Shown: positions 16,029-24,568 of the stretch, piece by piece
Numbering within the stretch: the stretch's first letter is position 1
Layout: each line of letters begins with the position of its first letter
Assembly: GCF_900187325.1 (NCBI RefSeq)
Contig: NZ_FZMZ01000006.1
Location: 930,001-994,000, forward strand
Length of the DNA stretch: 64,000 bases
DNA from: Virgibacillus ndiopensis
Lineage (GTDB): Bacteria > Bacillota > Bacilli > Bacillales > Amphibacillaceae
Direction: 5' to 3'
The notes under the pieces: generated by a model
Told to the model about the DNA's origin: nothing
The model's database searches: none
What the model saw: only the letters and a program-made list of their open reading frames with translations
Translations under genes and position numbers: made by a program

Positions 16029-17963
16029 ATGTTGAACTCCAGAATGAAAACAATTTTACGTGAATTAATGGCAGCGCAAACGACACTCACAGGAAAATAT
16101 TTAGCCAATATAAATCAGGTGACATCGCGTACTACAAGGGAAGATGTGAAAAACATTAATGCGATGCTTTCCCCTAATGGAGCACATGTTGATTCTGTTA
16201 TGGGTAAAGGCTATCAATTATATATTGATGATTCTCTGAAGTTCCGTAAGTATTTAAAAACGGTTTTTGCAGAGGAGGTTTCTCCAGATAAATTTGTTCC
16301 AAAATCACCTGAAGAACGGATATCCTATTTAATAAAACGTTTATTGTTAAGTGAAGGGTATGAAAAGCTTGACGATTTAGCTATGGAAATGTACGTTAGT
16401 AAATCAACGATCCAAAATGATTTAAAACATGTAAAACAAATACTGAGTGGATATGGTATCCGTTTGGAATCACGTCCTAATTATGGATTGACGGTTAGAG
16501 GAAGTGAACTTAAACGCCGCTTCTGTGCTGCAGAATATCTATTTGACCGCAATGAAAAGACTGGTGATCATTTGGTTGAGACCCATCTTTCTTCCCTTGC
16601 TAAGACGGATTTGGATTCTATAATGGCAATTATCATGAAGCAAATAGAGAATCAGCAAATAACCTTATCCGATATAGCATTGAATAATTTGCTGATTCAT
16701 ATCGCGATCGCCTACAAACGGATTAAAAGTGGGTACCACGTAACACTTTATCCCGCAGATATGCAATCGATTCGTGATCAACGAGAATATCAGGTGGCCG
16801 AACGGATTGTTAAGGGAGTTGAGGAGACATTCCATGTTAGTTTTCCACCATCGGAAATTGCTTATATCGCTATCCATTTACTAGGGACAAAAATGCTGTC
16901 ACAATCAAATGATGCTGACGAAGTTGTTGAGCAGGTTTTGGACGATGAAATGTATCAATTGGTCAGGATAATACTTGAAAAAATAGAAGCGGAATTTAAT
17001 TTAGGAATAAGCTTGGACAAAGAATTGATTATGGGGTTGGGATTACATCTGAAACCTGCAATTAATCGTTATAAATATGGAATGAATGTACGAAATCCAA
17101 TGCTTAAGGATATTAAGCAGAACTACCCATTAGCTTTTGAAGCGGGAATTATAGCTGGCGTTGCGATTGAAGAACATACGGGGACGAAAATTAATGAAAA
17201 TGAAATTGGATACCTTGCACTTCATATAGGAGCTGCAATGGAGCGCCAAAAGTTAAAGTCAGGACCTAAACGCTGTTTGATCGTTTGTGCCTCTGGGTTA
17301 GGTACCGCAAAATTGATTTATTATAAGCTGAAATCTAGATTCAGTAGGGAAATTGATGTTATCGGTACAACGGAGTATTATAAGCTTGATAATCGTGATT
17401 TAGACAATGTTGATTTTATCGTTAGTTCTATTCCAATTTCAGAGGATTTACCTATACCGGTAGTTGAGGTAAATGCGATTTTAGGAGATAATGACCTTAA
17501 GAAAATAAGGGACTTTGTCGTGGAAAGCAAGCAGCGTGTTGACCACTATTTTCAAAAAGAGCTTATGTTTTTAAGGGAAAGCTTTACTTCTAAAGAAGAA
17601 GTTCTGGAATTTATGCATACCCAATTGTTGAAAAAAGGTTTAGTGGAGCATAGCTTTCTTGAAGCAGTTTATGAACGTGAGGAAATAGCACCAACATCTT
17701 TTGGGAACCTGGTAGCAGTTCCCCATCCGATTACACCGAAATCAGATACTACCTTTCTCGCCATTTGTACGTTGGAAAAACCAATCACTTGGAATGATAA
17801 GCTGGTGCAATTTGTTTGTTTACTATGTGTCAAGAAAGAAAGTACCGAAGATCTGCAATCGATGTATGATTTGTTAGGCAAGATTATCGAAAATGCTCCC
17901 ATTGTGGAAAAACTAGTAAACGTAAAAAACTATGAGGGATTTATCAGAGTATTAGAAAAATAA
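16029..17963 (+). CDS. licR: PRD-containing PTS-regulated activator, LicR-like (locus 2)
   Basis: The layout matches the regulator at 611: N-terminal HTH domains, PRD1 (NLLIHIAIAYKRI, AIHLLGTKM), PRD2 (GLGLHLKPAINRYKYG, ALHIGAAMERQ), a IIB-like domain with VCASGLGTAKLI near residue 417 and a IIA domain with AVPHPITP near 562. It should be controlled by HPr and the PTS and activate the preceding IIB-IIC-IIA-GH1-GH4 operon. The ATG at 16029 is ten bases after AGAAGGAG and gives MLNSRMKTILREL, homologous to the family start; the upstream ATG at 15996 has no ribosome site. REP copies follow. Confidence 0.88.
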   Translation: MLNSRMKTILRELMAAQTTLTGKYLANINQVTSRTTREDVKNINAMLSPNGAHVDSVMGKGYQLYIDDSLKFRKYLKTVFAEEVSPDKFVPKSPEERISYLIKRLLLSEGYEKLDDLAMEMYVSKSTIQNDLKHVKQILSGYGIRLESRPNYGLTVRGSELKRRFCAAEYLFDRNEKTGDHLVETHLSSLAKTDLDSIMAIIMKQIENQQITLSDIALNNLLIHIAIAYKRIKSGYHVTLYPADMQSIRDQREYQVAERIVKGVEETFHVSFPPSEIAYIAIHLLGTKMLSQSNDADEVVEQVLDDEMYQLVRIILEKIEAEFNLGISLDKELIMGLGLHLKPAINRYKYGMNVRNPMLKDIKQNYPLAFEAGIIAGVAIEEHTGTKINENEIGYLALHIGAAMERQKLKSGPKRCLIVCASGLGTAKLIYYKLKSRFSREIDVIGTTEYYKLDNRDLDNVDFIVSSIPISEDLPIPVVEVNAILGDNDLKKIRDFVVESKQRVDHYFQKELMFLRESFTSKEEVLEFMHTQLLKKGLVEHSFLEAVYEREEIAPTSFGNLVAVPHPITPKSDTTFLAICTLEKPITWNDKLVQFVCLLCVKKESTEDLQSMYDLLGKIIENAPIVEKLVNVKNYEGFIRVLEK

Positions 17964-17969
17964 CGGAGT

Positions 17970-18084
17970 GGGACATGGGGTCAGACCCTCCGTCCCGGTG
18001 ATGGACTGGGAAAGGAGACAGCTCCAGTGTCCCATGCTCCGTTTCGGCGATAAACTGGGACAAGGAACCTGACCCCCTGTCCCA
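17970..18084. repeat. Three REP copies between licR (locus 2) and manR
   Basis: Copies lie at 17970-17997 (GGGACATGGGGTC, GACCCTCCGTCCC), 18007-18034 (decayed, GGGAAAGGAGAC and CCAGTGTCCCA) and 18057-18084 (GGGACAAGGAACC, TGACCCCCTGTCCCA). The last is only about 15 bases before the manR ATG and occupies the place where a ribosome site would be expected. Confidence 0.85.
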
Positions 18085-18098
18085 AAGTGGGTGTCATT

Positions 18099-20027
18099 AT
18101 GATTAGTAGGCAAGATGAGTTATTGCGTATCCTATTGACGAATTTGAATACAATATTTCAAGTGGATTTTCTGGCGGAGAGTCTGCATTGTTCGGAGAAG
18201 ACGGTACGAAATGATTTAAACCATATAGAAGAATATTTAGTAGCATATCGAACTGCACGTCTTGTTCGCAAGCCTGGTTTGGGATTGTATCTGGAAATCG
18301 ATGAAGAAGATCGATCCCAATTATTTAATAGGCTTTACCAAAACCAAAAGGATCCCATGACAGAAGCGGAACGTACAATCGAAATTGCCTATAAGCTGTT
18401 GGTAAGTAACAAACCAATTACGTTAGGAGATTTTGCTGAACGTTATTATACAAATAAGGCAGAGATTAAGAAGGATCTAGCGAAGATTAAAAGCTGGTTT
18501 GATCGATATGATCTTTCCCTTGTTTCCAAACAAAGATTGGGGAATATTGTGAGTGGTTCTGAGCTAAATAAACGCAATGCTTTAGCTCATTTATCTGAAC
18601 TTCTGTCATCCGTAACGGAAAGGAATTATATTCTTGATTTGTTCCCGCCCTATGAAGTTGCTGCTATCAGAAAGGCTTTACAGAACTTGCAACAAAAGTT
18701 TGAGATTGTTTTTACAGATGGTGGGTTTGAAAGTCTGCTTATTCATGCACTTATTCTCATACGTCGAACGAGGCAGCAATCGCCAATTGCCATACCGAAT
18801 AAAGATAAAGCATCCACGTATCAATCGAATGAATACCAGATGGCGAGTTGGTTGTTAGATCAATTGGAGACAACTTTTACCATTTCTTTTTCGGATAATG
18901 AGCGGATTTATTATACGTGGCATTTGGTCAGTAGCAGAACAAGAAATGATCAACCAGAAAGCCTTAGACATTCAGATCACGTTGTAGCGGATATTGTTAG
19001 GATGATCTCAGAACGTTTGCAACAGCTGACCATGGTCAATTTTGAAAAAGACTCCATTCTTGTGGAAGGTTTAATCATTCATTTGCATGCAGTCATCAAT
19101 CGTATAACGTATGGATTTACGATTAGCAATCCACTTTTACCCGACATTAAGAAAATGTATCCATATATGTTCAGTATGATTGTACTTGCCCTTGAAGATG
19201 TTAAGAAAAAATGTGATTTAGAGATCCCAGAAGATGAGGCAGCTTATTTGGTTCTTCATTTTCAAGCCTCCATTGAACGTTTACAGAAGCAAAGGAACCT
19301 GACAAAAAGTGTTTTGATCGTATGTCATCTAGGCATCGGGATGTCGCATTTGCTACAGGCAAAACTTGAACAGAATTATCGGGGAATGAACATTGTAGGA
19401 TGTATTGGCAAAATGGAAGTAGACGCGTTTCTTACAACTAACATGGTTGATTTTATCATCTCGACAACGCCTCTTGACCATATGCAAGTTCCTTATGTTG
19501 AGATATCTCCGTTACTAGAGGCAAACGATAAAGCAAAGCTAACGCAATTTTTACAGACAATGGAAAAGGTGAAAAAGCAGCATCAAGGAAATTCGTCACT
19601 TGTACAGTTGCTGGACGAAGAGACAATTCATCTTGGTGTAGATTTAGAGCACCGGTATGAAGTAGTTGAAATGCTTGCAAACTCTCTTTTAGCTAGAGGG
19701 GTTGTTTCAAAAACATTTGTCCATCATGCACTTTTACGTGAAAGAGCATCTGCAACGTCCATTGGTGGAGCTATTGCGATCCCCCACGCTAGTCCTGACA
19801 CTGTAAAACAATCAGCTATTGCCATGGCTATCATGAAGGAACCGCTGGAATGGGGTGGGGAAATGGTTTCTATTGTTTTTCTACTGGCAATAGCTAATGA
19901 AAATAAAATGATAACGAAGGACCTTATTCAACAGATCTCGTCGATTAGTGAGCAGCCTATACGTGTAAAAGAATTGACAGAATCTAGCAGTGCCTCTGAT
20001 ATTTTATCCCGTATGGACAGGAAGTAA
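18099..20027 (+). CDS. manR: PRD-containing PTS regulator of mannose uptake, ManR-like
   Basis: The protein of about 642 residues has an N-terminal HTH, two PRDs (IHALILIRR and TWHLVSSRT; IIHLHAVINRITYG and LVLHFQASIERL), a IIB-like domain in which VCHLGIGMSHLL replaces the usual VCASGLG, and a C-terminal IIA domain with AIPHASPD near residue 560. It diverges from the two LicR paralogues and precedes manP and manA, matching the manR-manP-manA order of B. subtilis. The start is uncertain: the ATG at 18099 has only a weak ribosome site because a REP ends 14 bases upstream, and the GTG at 18087 is an alternative. Confidence 0.85.
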   Translation: MISRQDELLRILLTNLNTIFQVDFLAESLHCSEKTVRNDLNHIEEYLVAYRTARLVRKPGLGLYLEIDEEDRSQLFNRLYQNQKDPMTEAERTIEIAYKLLVSNKPITLGDFAERYYTNKAEIKKDLAKIKSWFDRYDLSLVSKQRLGNIVSGSELNKRNALAHLSELLSSVTERNYILDLFPPYEVAAIRKALQNLQQKFEIVFTDGGFESLLIHALILIRRTRQQSPIAIPNKDKASTYQSNEYQMASWLLDQLETTFTISFSDNERIYYTWHLVSSRTRNDQPESLRHSDHVVADIVRMISERLQQLTMVNFEKDSILVEGLIIHLHAVINRITYGFTISNPLLPDIKKMYPYMFSMIVLALEDVKKKCDLEIPEDEAAYLVLHFQASIERLQKQRNLTKSVLIVCHLGIGMSHLLQAKLEQNYRGMNIVGCIGKMEVDAFLTTNMVDFIISTTPLDHMQVPYVEISPLLEANDKAKLTQFLQTMEKVKKQHQGNSSLVQLLDEETIHLGVDLEHRYEVVEMLANSLLARGVVSKTFVHHALLRERASATSIGGAIAIPHASPDTVKQSAIAMAIMKEPLEWGGEMVSIVFLLAIANENKMITKDLIQQISSISEQPIRVKELTESSSASDILSRMDRK

Positions 20028-20079
20028 CGCTACTGAATGAGGTATCACGTAAACGCCACCTTTATTTAAAATAATTTAT

Positions 20080-20154
20080 TTTTGCCATTGCTACGGTAAA
20101 AATTATAATTTATTAGTAAATAAGTCGGGTATATAATAAATGTAAGCGATTTAT
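20080..20154 (+). promoter_or_regulatory. manP promoter with overlapping operator and cre-like site
   Basis: TTGCCA (20082-20087) and TATAAT (20104-20109), 16 bases apart, form a good sigma-A promoter. The palindrome TTTTGCCATTGCTACGGTAA (20080-20099) overlaps the -35 box and resembles those before the two LicR-linked operons. TGTAAGCGATTTAT (20141-20154) matches the cre consensus at 12 of 14 positions and lies downstream of the start point, where CcpA would block elongation. Confidence 0.6.
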
Positions 20155-20180
20155 TTAGATAGATTTGGAGGCGTAAATTT

Positions 20181-22109
20181 ATGAAAATATTAGCTGTTAC
20201 GGCATGTCCAGTTGGTATTGCCCATACGTATATGGCTGCTGAAAATCTTCAAAAAGCAGGCGTCGAAATGGGTGTAGATATTAAAGTTGAAACACAAGGT
20301 TCGATTGGTGTAGAAAATGGATTGACGGAAAAAGACATTGAAGAAGCTGATGGTATTATAATTGCCAGCGACAAAGAGGTTTCCAAGGAACGATTTGTCG
20401 GTAAAAAGTTACTTGTAGTTGGTGTGCAAGAGGGGATACGTCATCCAGAAAATTTAATCAAACGTATTCAAAGTGGCGATGTTTCGGTTTATAAGGCTGG
20501 ATTGAAGACGGCCGAGGATGTGAAGAAAAAACGCAAGGAAAAAGAGAATCCGATTTATAAACACTTGATGAGTGGTGTGTCGTATATGATTCCATTCATA
20601 GTCGTTGGCGGATTATTGATTGCGATTGCATTGACATTCGGTGGAGACCAGACATCTGGCGGGATTGTTATTCCAGAGGGTTCTTTTTGGAAACAAATTG
20701 AAAGTATTGGTGCTGCATCGTTTAGCTTTATGGTGCCGATTTTAGCAGGGTTTATTGCAGTAAGTATTGCAGACAGGCCAGGTTTAGCACCTGGTATCAT
20801 CGGTGGATTAATTGCAGCAAATGGAAGTTTTTACGGTAGTGAAGCTGGTGCTGGTTTTATTGGTGGGATTATTGCTGGTTTCCTAGCTGGTTATGTAACG
20901 CTTGGGATTAAGAAAATCAAAGTACCAAAAGCGATCCAGCCAGTGATGCCAATTATTTTCATTCCGATTATAGCAACACTGATTGTCGCATTACTATTTA
21001 TATTTGTAATTGGTTCCCCGGTAGCGGGCGTTTTTGAAGCATTGACACTATGGCTTGAAGGAATGCAGGGAGCAAGTTCAATTGTATTGGCACTGATTCT
21101 TGGTGCGATGATCGCAGTAGATATGGGTGGACCTTTTAACAAAGTAGCGTTCTTATTCGGTTCCGCTATGATTGCAGAAGGAAACTATGAAATTATGGGT
21201 CCGATTGCGGTGGCGATTTGTATACCTCCACTTGGAATGGGACTTGCAACATTACTTAATAAACGGAAATATCAATCTGCAGAACGGGAAACAGGTAAGG
21301 CATCTTTTACAATGGGGCTGTTTGGGATTACGGAGGGCGCCATTCCTTTTGCGGCACAGGATCCACTCCGTGTTATTCCAAGTTTAATGGTTGGTTCGAT
21401 GGTTGGATCGGTTATCGCAATGCTTGGAAATGTAGGAGATCGCGTTGCACATGGTGGACCGATTGTTGCTGTGTTAGGTGCAGTTGATAATGTGCTAATG
21501 TTCTTTATTGCAGCAATTGTAGGTGTTATTGTTACAGCAGTTATGGTTAATTTGTTGAAAAAAGATGTTACGGAAGAATCGGATAATGGTGATGCAGTGA
21601 CAGAGGAACCTACTCAAGTACAGGTTGAATCTGAACCGGTTCCAGTTGAAATTAATAAATTGACAGATATTACGAACCTAGAATTGATTGAAACTAATTT
21701 AGATGGAACAACGCGTGATGATGTGATCGATGAATTGATTGAAAAATTAGATGCAACTAATCGTTTACGTTCTACAGAAGAATTTAAACAAGCAATTTTA
21801 GCACGGGAAAATGAAAGTACAACAGGGCTTGGAATGAATATTGCGATTCCACACGGAAAATCAACAGCGGTAAAACGCCCAGCTGTTGCATTTGGTATTA
21901 AACGTGATGGGGTTGATTGGAAAAGCATGGACGGCACCGAAGCGAAACTTATTTTTATGATTGCTGTTCCGGAAGAAAGTGCTGGAGATGCCCATTTGAA
22001 AATTTTACAAATGCTATCTCGACGATTGATGGATGAAACATTTAGAGAAGCGTTGTTGAACGTTACTAGCAAAGAGGATGCTTATGAATTGTTAGATACA
22101 ATTCAGTAG
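20181..22109 (+). CDS. manP: PTS mannose/fructose-type IIBCA permease (ManP-like)
   Basis: The 642-residue protein has the domain order IIB-IIC-IIA. IIB begins MKILAVTACPVGIAHTYMAA with the phosphorylated cysteine C9. The IIC membrane part covers about residues 130-470 with GGDQTSGG, RPGLAPGIIGG, DMGGPFNKVAF and ITEGAIPFAAQDP. A linker rich in Glu and Val leads to IIA (about 495-642) with NIAIPHGKST carrying the histidine near 557. B. subtilis ManP has this order, while FruA has IIA first. With manR before it and manA behind it, mannose is the likely substrate, delivered as mannose-6-phosphate. GGAGG precedes the ATG. Confidence 0.88.
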   Translation: MKILAVTACPVGIAHTYMAAENLQKAGVEMGVDIKVETQGSIGVENGLTEKDIEEADGIIIASDKEVSKERFVGKKLLVVGVQEGIRHPENLIKRIQSGDVSVYKAGLKTAEDVKKKRKEKENPIYKHLMSGVSYMIPFIVVGGLLIAIALTFGGDQTSGGIVIPEGSFWKQIESIGAASFSFMVPILAGFIAVSIADRPGLAPGIIGGLIAANGSFYGSEAGAGFIGGIIAGFLAGYVTLGIKKIKVPKAIQPVMPIIFIPIIATLIVALLFIFVIGSPVAGVFEALTLWLEGMQGASSIVLALILGAMIAVDMGGPFNKVAFLFGSAMIAEGNYEIMGPIAVAICIPPLGMGLATLLNKRKYQSAERETGKASFTMGLFGITEGAIPFAAQDPLRVIPSLMVGSMVGSVIAMLGNVGDRVAHGGPIVAVLGAVDNVLMFFIAAIVGVIVTAVMVNLLKKDVTEESDNGDAVTEEPTQVQVESEPVPVEINKLTDITNLELIETNLDGTTRDDVIDELIEKLDATNRLRSTEEFKQAILARENESTTGLGMNIAIPHGKSTAVKRPAVAFGIKRDGVDWKSMDGTEAKLIFMIAVPEESAGDAHLKILQMLSRRLMDETFREALLNVTSKEDAYELLDTIQ

Positions 22110-22129
22110 GTCGGACACGTTAAAACAAT

Positions 22130-22158
22130 GGGACAGGGGGACAGGTCCCTTGTCCCAC
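22130..22158. repeat. REP copy between manP and manA
   Basis: Halves GGGACAGGGGGAC and AGGTCCCTTGTCCCAC; no T-run follows. It lies within the apparent operon directly in front of the manA ribosome site and may separate or stabilise the manP and manA parts of the message. Confidence 0.85.
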
Positions 22159-22174
22159 AATGGAGGTAAATCAG

Positions 22175-23131
22175 ATGTATAAGGAACCTATTTTTTTAAG
22201 TCCTGTTTTTCAGGAGCGTATTTGGGGTGGGGAGAAGCTTCATACGTTATATGGTTATGATATTCCAAATGCTAAAACGGGGGAAGCGTGGGTTATTTCA
22301 GCACATCCAAATGGTCCGAGTGCAATTACGAATGGACCACTTAAAGGTAAAACGCTGGCCGATGCTTGGAATGAGCATGGAGAATTATTTAACAAAAAGG
22401 CTAATAATGATGAAGCATATCCGCTACTCGTAAAAATTTTGGATGCTAATGATGATCTATCTGTACAAGTGCATCCTAATGACAAATTTGCGCGAGAAGT
22501 AGAAGATCAGCCATATGGAAAGACGGAATGCTGGTATGTGCTTAGTGCTGATCCTAATGCAGAACTCATTTTAGGGCATCATGCGAAATCAGAACAGGAA
22601 TTGGAAGCCATGATGGACAATGGTGAATGGGAAGAATTGTTACAGCGAGTGCGTGTGCAAGCGGGGGACTTTATTTATGTTCCAAGTGGTACGATTCATG
22701 CGATAGGAAAGGGAATTGTCATTTTGGAAACGCAGCAAAGCTCTGATATTACGTATCGTGTCTATGATTATGACCGTGTCGATGCCAACGGGCAAAAGCG
22801 GGACCTTCATATTGAACGTGCGAAACAAGTGACTACCGTTCCGCATCAACGCATGGCGATCGAGAAGCAGGAAGAAACAATTGGCGATTTGACGATGAAA
22901 AAATTAGTAGAAGAGAAGTATTTTACTGTTTCTCATTGGCAATTAAATGGGAAAGTAACGCAGCATTTATCTAAAGATTTTTTGCAGGTTAGTGTGATTG
23001 AAGGAAGTGCGAAAATAACGGTAGATGGTAACAGCTTTACTATTGAAAAGGGCAGTCATTTTATTTTGCCAACTGGAATCAAGGAATATGAACTTGCCGG
23101 GGAAGCGGCGTTTATCGTTTCCTGGGTGTAA
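22175..23131 (+). CDS. manA: Mannose-6-phosphate isomerase, class I
   Basis: The protein of about 318 residues belongs to the short Bacillus-type ManA/GmuF group. It starts MYKEPIFLSPVFQERIWGGEKL and has the zinc-site motifs VQVHPND and GKTECWYVL, and FIYVPSGTIHAIGKG, where a histidine and glutamate complete the cupin metal site. It converts mannose-6-phosphate from ManP to fructose-6-phosphate. GGAGG lies nine bases before the ATG at 22175; an earlier ATG at 22160 touches the REP and overlaps the ribosome site, so I reject it. It ends just before the ROK kinase gene. Confidence 0.92.
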   Translation: MYKEPIFLSPVFQERIWGGEKLHTLYGYDIPNAKTGEAWVISAHPNGPSAITNGPLKGKTLADAWNEHGELFNKKANNDEAYPLLVKILDANDDLSVQVHPNDKFAREVEDQPYGKTECWYVLSADPNAELILGHHAKSEQELEAMMDNGEWEELLQRVRVQAGDFIYVPSGTIHAIGKGIVILETQQSSDITYRVYDYDRVDANGQKRDLHIERAKQVTTVPHQRMAIEKQEETIGDLTMKKLVEEKYFTVSHWQLNGKVTQHLSKDFLQVSVIEGSAKITVDGNSFTIEKGSHFILPTGIKEYELAGEAAFIVSWV

Positions 23132-23149
23132 ATGGAAGGGGAGAGTGCT

Positions 23150-23998
23150 ATGCTAATCGGAGGAATCGAGGCAGGGGGGACTAAATTTGTTTGCGCAGTG
23201 GGTGATCAAACAGGGAAAATTATTGCAAAAACAAGTTTTCCAACGGTGGGGCCAGAGGAAACATTTAAGGAAGTGAAAGCATTTTTTGCCGACTATTCGA
23301 TTGAGGCGATTGGAATCGGTAGTTTCGGACCTGTTGATTTGGATAAGCAAAGTAAAACGTACGGCACCATCTTAAACACTCCAAAAACAAAATGGAAGAA
23401 CTACGATGTGTTGAAACGATTACAGACTGATTATCAACTACCAGTTTATATGGATACCGATGTGAACGCTGCTGCGCTGGGTGAATATAAATATGGAATT
23501 GGTAATGATGTGGATAGCTGTATGTACATAACTGTAGGCACTGGAATTGGAGCTGGCTTTGTCAAAGACGGAGAAACATACATTGGGAAAAGCCATCCAG
23601 AGATGGGGCATATTTTTGTGCAACAGCATGAGGACGACAAGTTTGTAGGGAGCTGTGCCTATCATGGGACTTGTTTAGAAGGGCTAGCTTCTGGTCCTGC
23701 CATTGAAAAGCGCAACGGAAAAAAGGGCAATTTATTAGCGGATCAGCAAAGTGTGTGGGAGCTTGAAGCTTATTATTTGGCGCAAGCAATTATGAGCTAT
23801 TTTCTAATTTTGTCACCAGAACGAGTGATTATCGGTGGCGGTGTCCTGAAACAGGAACAACTATATCCATTGATCAGGGAGAAGATTTTGGAATTGGTAA
23901 ACGGATATGTAGCGATTGAAAATGTAGATAATTTTATTGTCGCGCCAAGCTTAAATGATGAACAAGGAATTAAAGGGGCAATTGCGTTGACATTGTAA
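23150..23998 (+). CDS. gmuE: ROK-family fructokinase / sugar kinase (GmuE-like)
   Basis: The protein of about 282 residues begins MLIGGIEAGGTKFVCAVGD with the ATP phosphate motif of ROK kinases, then DTDVNAAALGEYKYG, TVGTGIGAGFV with the catalytic region, and GHIFVQQHEDD followed by CxxHGxCLEG, the zinc-type cluster of this family (CAYHGTCLEGLASGPAI). It is closest in appearance to B. subtilis GmuE/YdhR fructokinases. It probably phosphorylates fructose or a related hexose entering with mannose metabolism. The ATG at 23150 has GGGGAG upstream. It is the last gene of the mannose operon. Confidence 0.87.
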   Translation: MLIGGIEAGGTKFVCAVGDQTGKIIAKTSFPTVGPEETFKEVKAFFADYSIEAIGIGSFGPVDLDKQSKTYGTILNTPKTKWKNYDVLKRLQTDYQLPVYMDTDVNAAALGEYKYGIGNDVDSCMYITVGTGIGAGFVKDGETYIGKSHPEMGHIFVQQHEDDKFVGSCAYHGTCLEGLASGPAIEKRNGKKGNLLADQQSVWELEAYYLAQAIMSYFLILSPERVIIGGGVLKQEQLYPLIREKILELVNGYVAIENVDNFIVAPSLNDEQGIKGAIALTL

Positions 23999-24007
23999 TA
24001 ATTGAGT

Positions 24008-24084
24008 GGGACAGAGGGACATGGGACAGAGGGACAGACCCCTTGTCCCACCGCTAGTCTGGAACAGAGGTCTAACCCTCGTGA
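24008..24084. repeat. REP cluster after gmuE: half copy, full copy, decayed copy
   Basis: The half copy GGGACAGAGGGACAT (24008-24022) is followed directly by a full copy with the same left arm (24023-24051), the same design as at 8616. A decayed relative (GAACAGAGGTCTAACCCTC) covers about 24062-24080, next to the end of the nanE remnant. Confidence 0.8.
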
Positions 24085-24086
24085 CG

Positions 24087-24278
24087 CTATTCAACTTCAC
24101 ATACAAATCGTTTCGTAATATCCCTTGGTCGTGTGATCGCTCCGCCAACAACGCTTGCTTGAGCACCTAGGTCCATACATTTTTTGTACATTTCGGGTGT
24201 GATTACGTTTCCTTCTGCTATTACGGGGACTGTAACGTTTTTCAATACGTTTCTTAGAAATTCAAAATCGTTATGGTA
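24087..24278 (-). pseudogene. nanE: nanE remnant: C-terminal piece of N-acylglucosamine-6-phosphate 2-epimerase
   Basis: On the minus strand an open piece of about 63 codons reads [47 protein letters not shown] and ends at a TAG. This is the end of the NanE TIM barrel, including the conserved PVIAEG and VVGGAITRP motifs. The intact enzyme has about 220-235 residues. The upstream part is missing: the frame closes near 24306 without family sequence. NanE converts ManNAc-6-phosphate to GlcNAc-6-phosphate, so an amino-sugar locus was probably once here. It sits between REP copies. Confidence 0.8.
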
Positions 24279-24374
24279 TAGTTTCTTTCTGTATCCTCGG
24301 TAGGGCTAACAATTTATACAAAGAAAGATGCCTATGTAAAACCAGATGTAAATGCAAGTTTATAAAATGAAAGC

Positions 24375-24409
24375 GGGACAGAGGGACAGTAACCTCGTCC
24401 CGCTTTTTT
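24375..24409 (+). terminator. REP copy with T-run
   Basis: GGGACAGAGGGAC and a right half ending CTCGTCCCGC are followed by TTTTTT. The stem is imperfect in the middle. It could end transcription coming from the gmuE direction or from a lost gene. Confidence 0.6.
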
Positions 24410-24415
24410 GTTATT

Positions 24416-24474
24416 GAGACAGGTTCATCGTCTCACCGTTACACTGGGACAAGGGACCTGTCCCCCTGTCCCAC
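24416..24474. repeat. Decayed REP (24416-24436) and full REP (24446-24474)
   Basis: GAGACAGGTTCATCGTCTCA is a decayed palindrome. GGGACAAGGGACC with TGTCCCCCTGTCCCAC is a full copy of the opposite polarity, about 95 bases before the next gene. Confidence 0.75.
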
Positions 24475-24568
24475 TCGCAAATGTATCATTATCCTTCACA
24501 TAGTTGGGAAGTTGTGGCTATAATTAAAGTAGTTTTAATAGTTTCATAATTTTTAAGGGGGTTTTACT

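Noticed and set aside
24282-24368. Short plus-strand frame ending [21 protein letters not shown]
   Set aside because: It could be the tail of another lost gene, but it is too short and I recognise no family.
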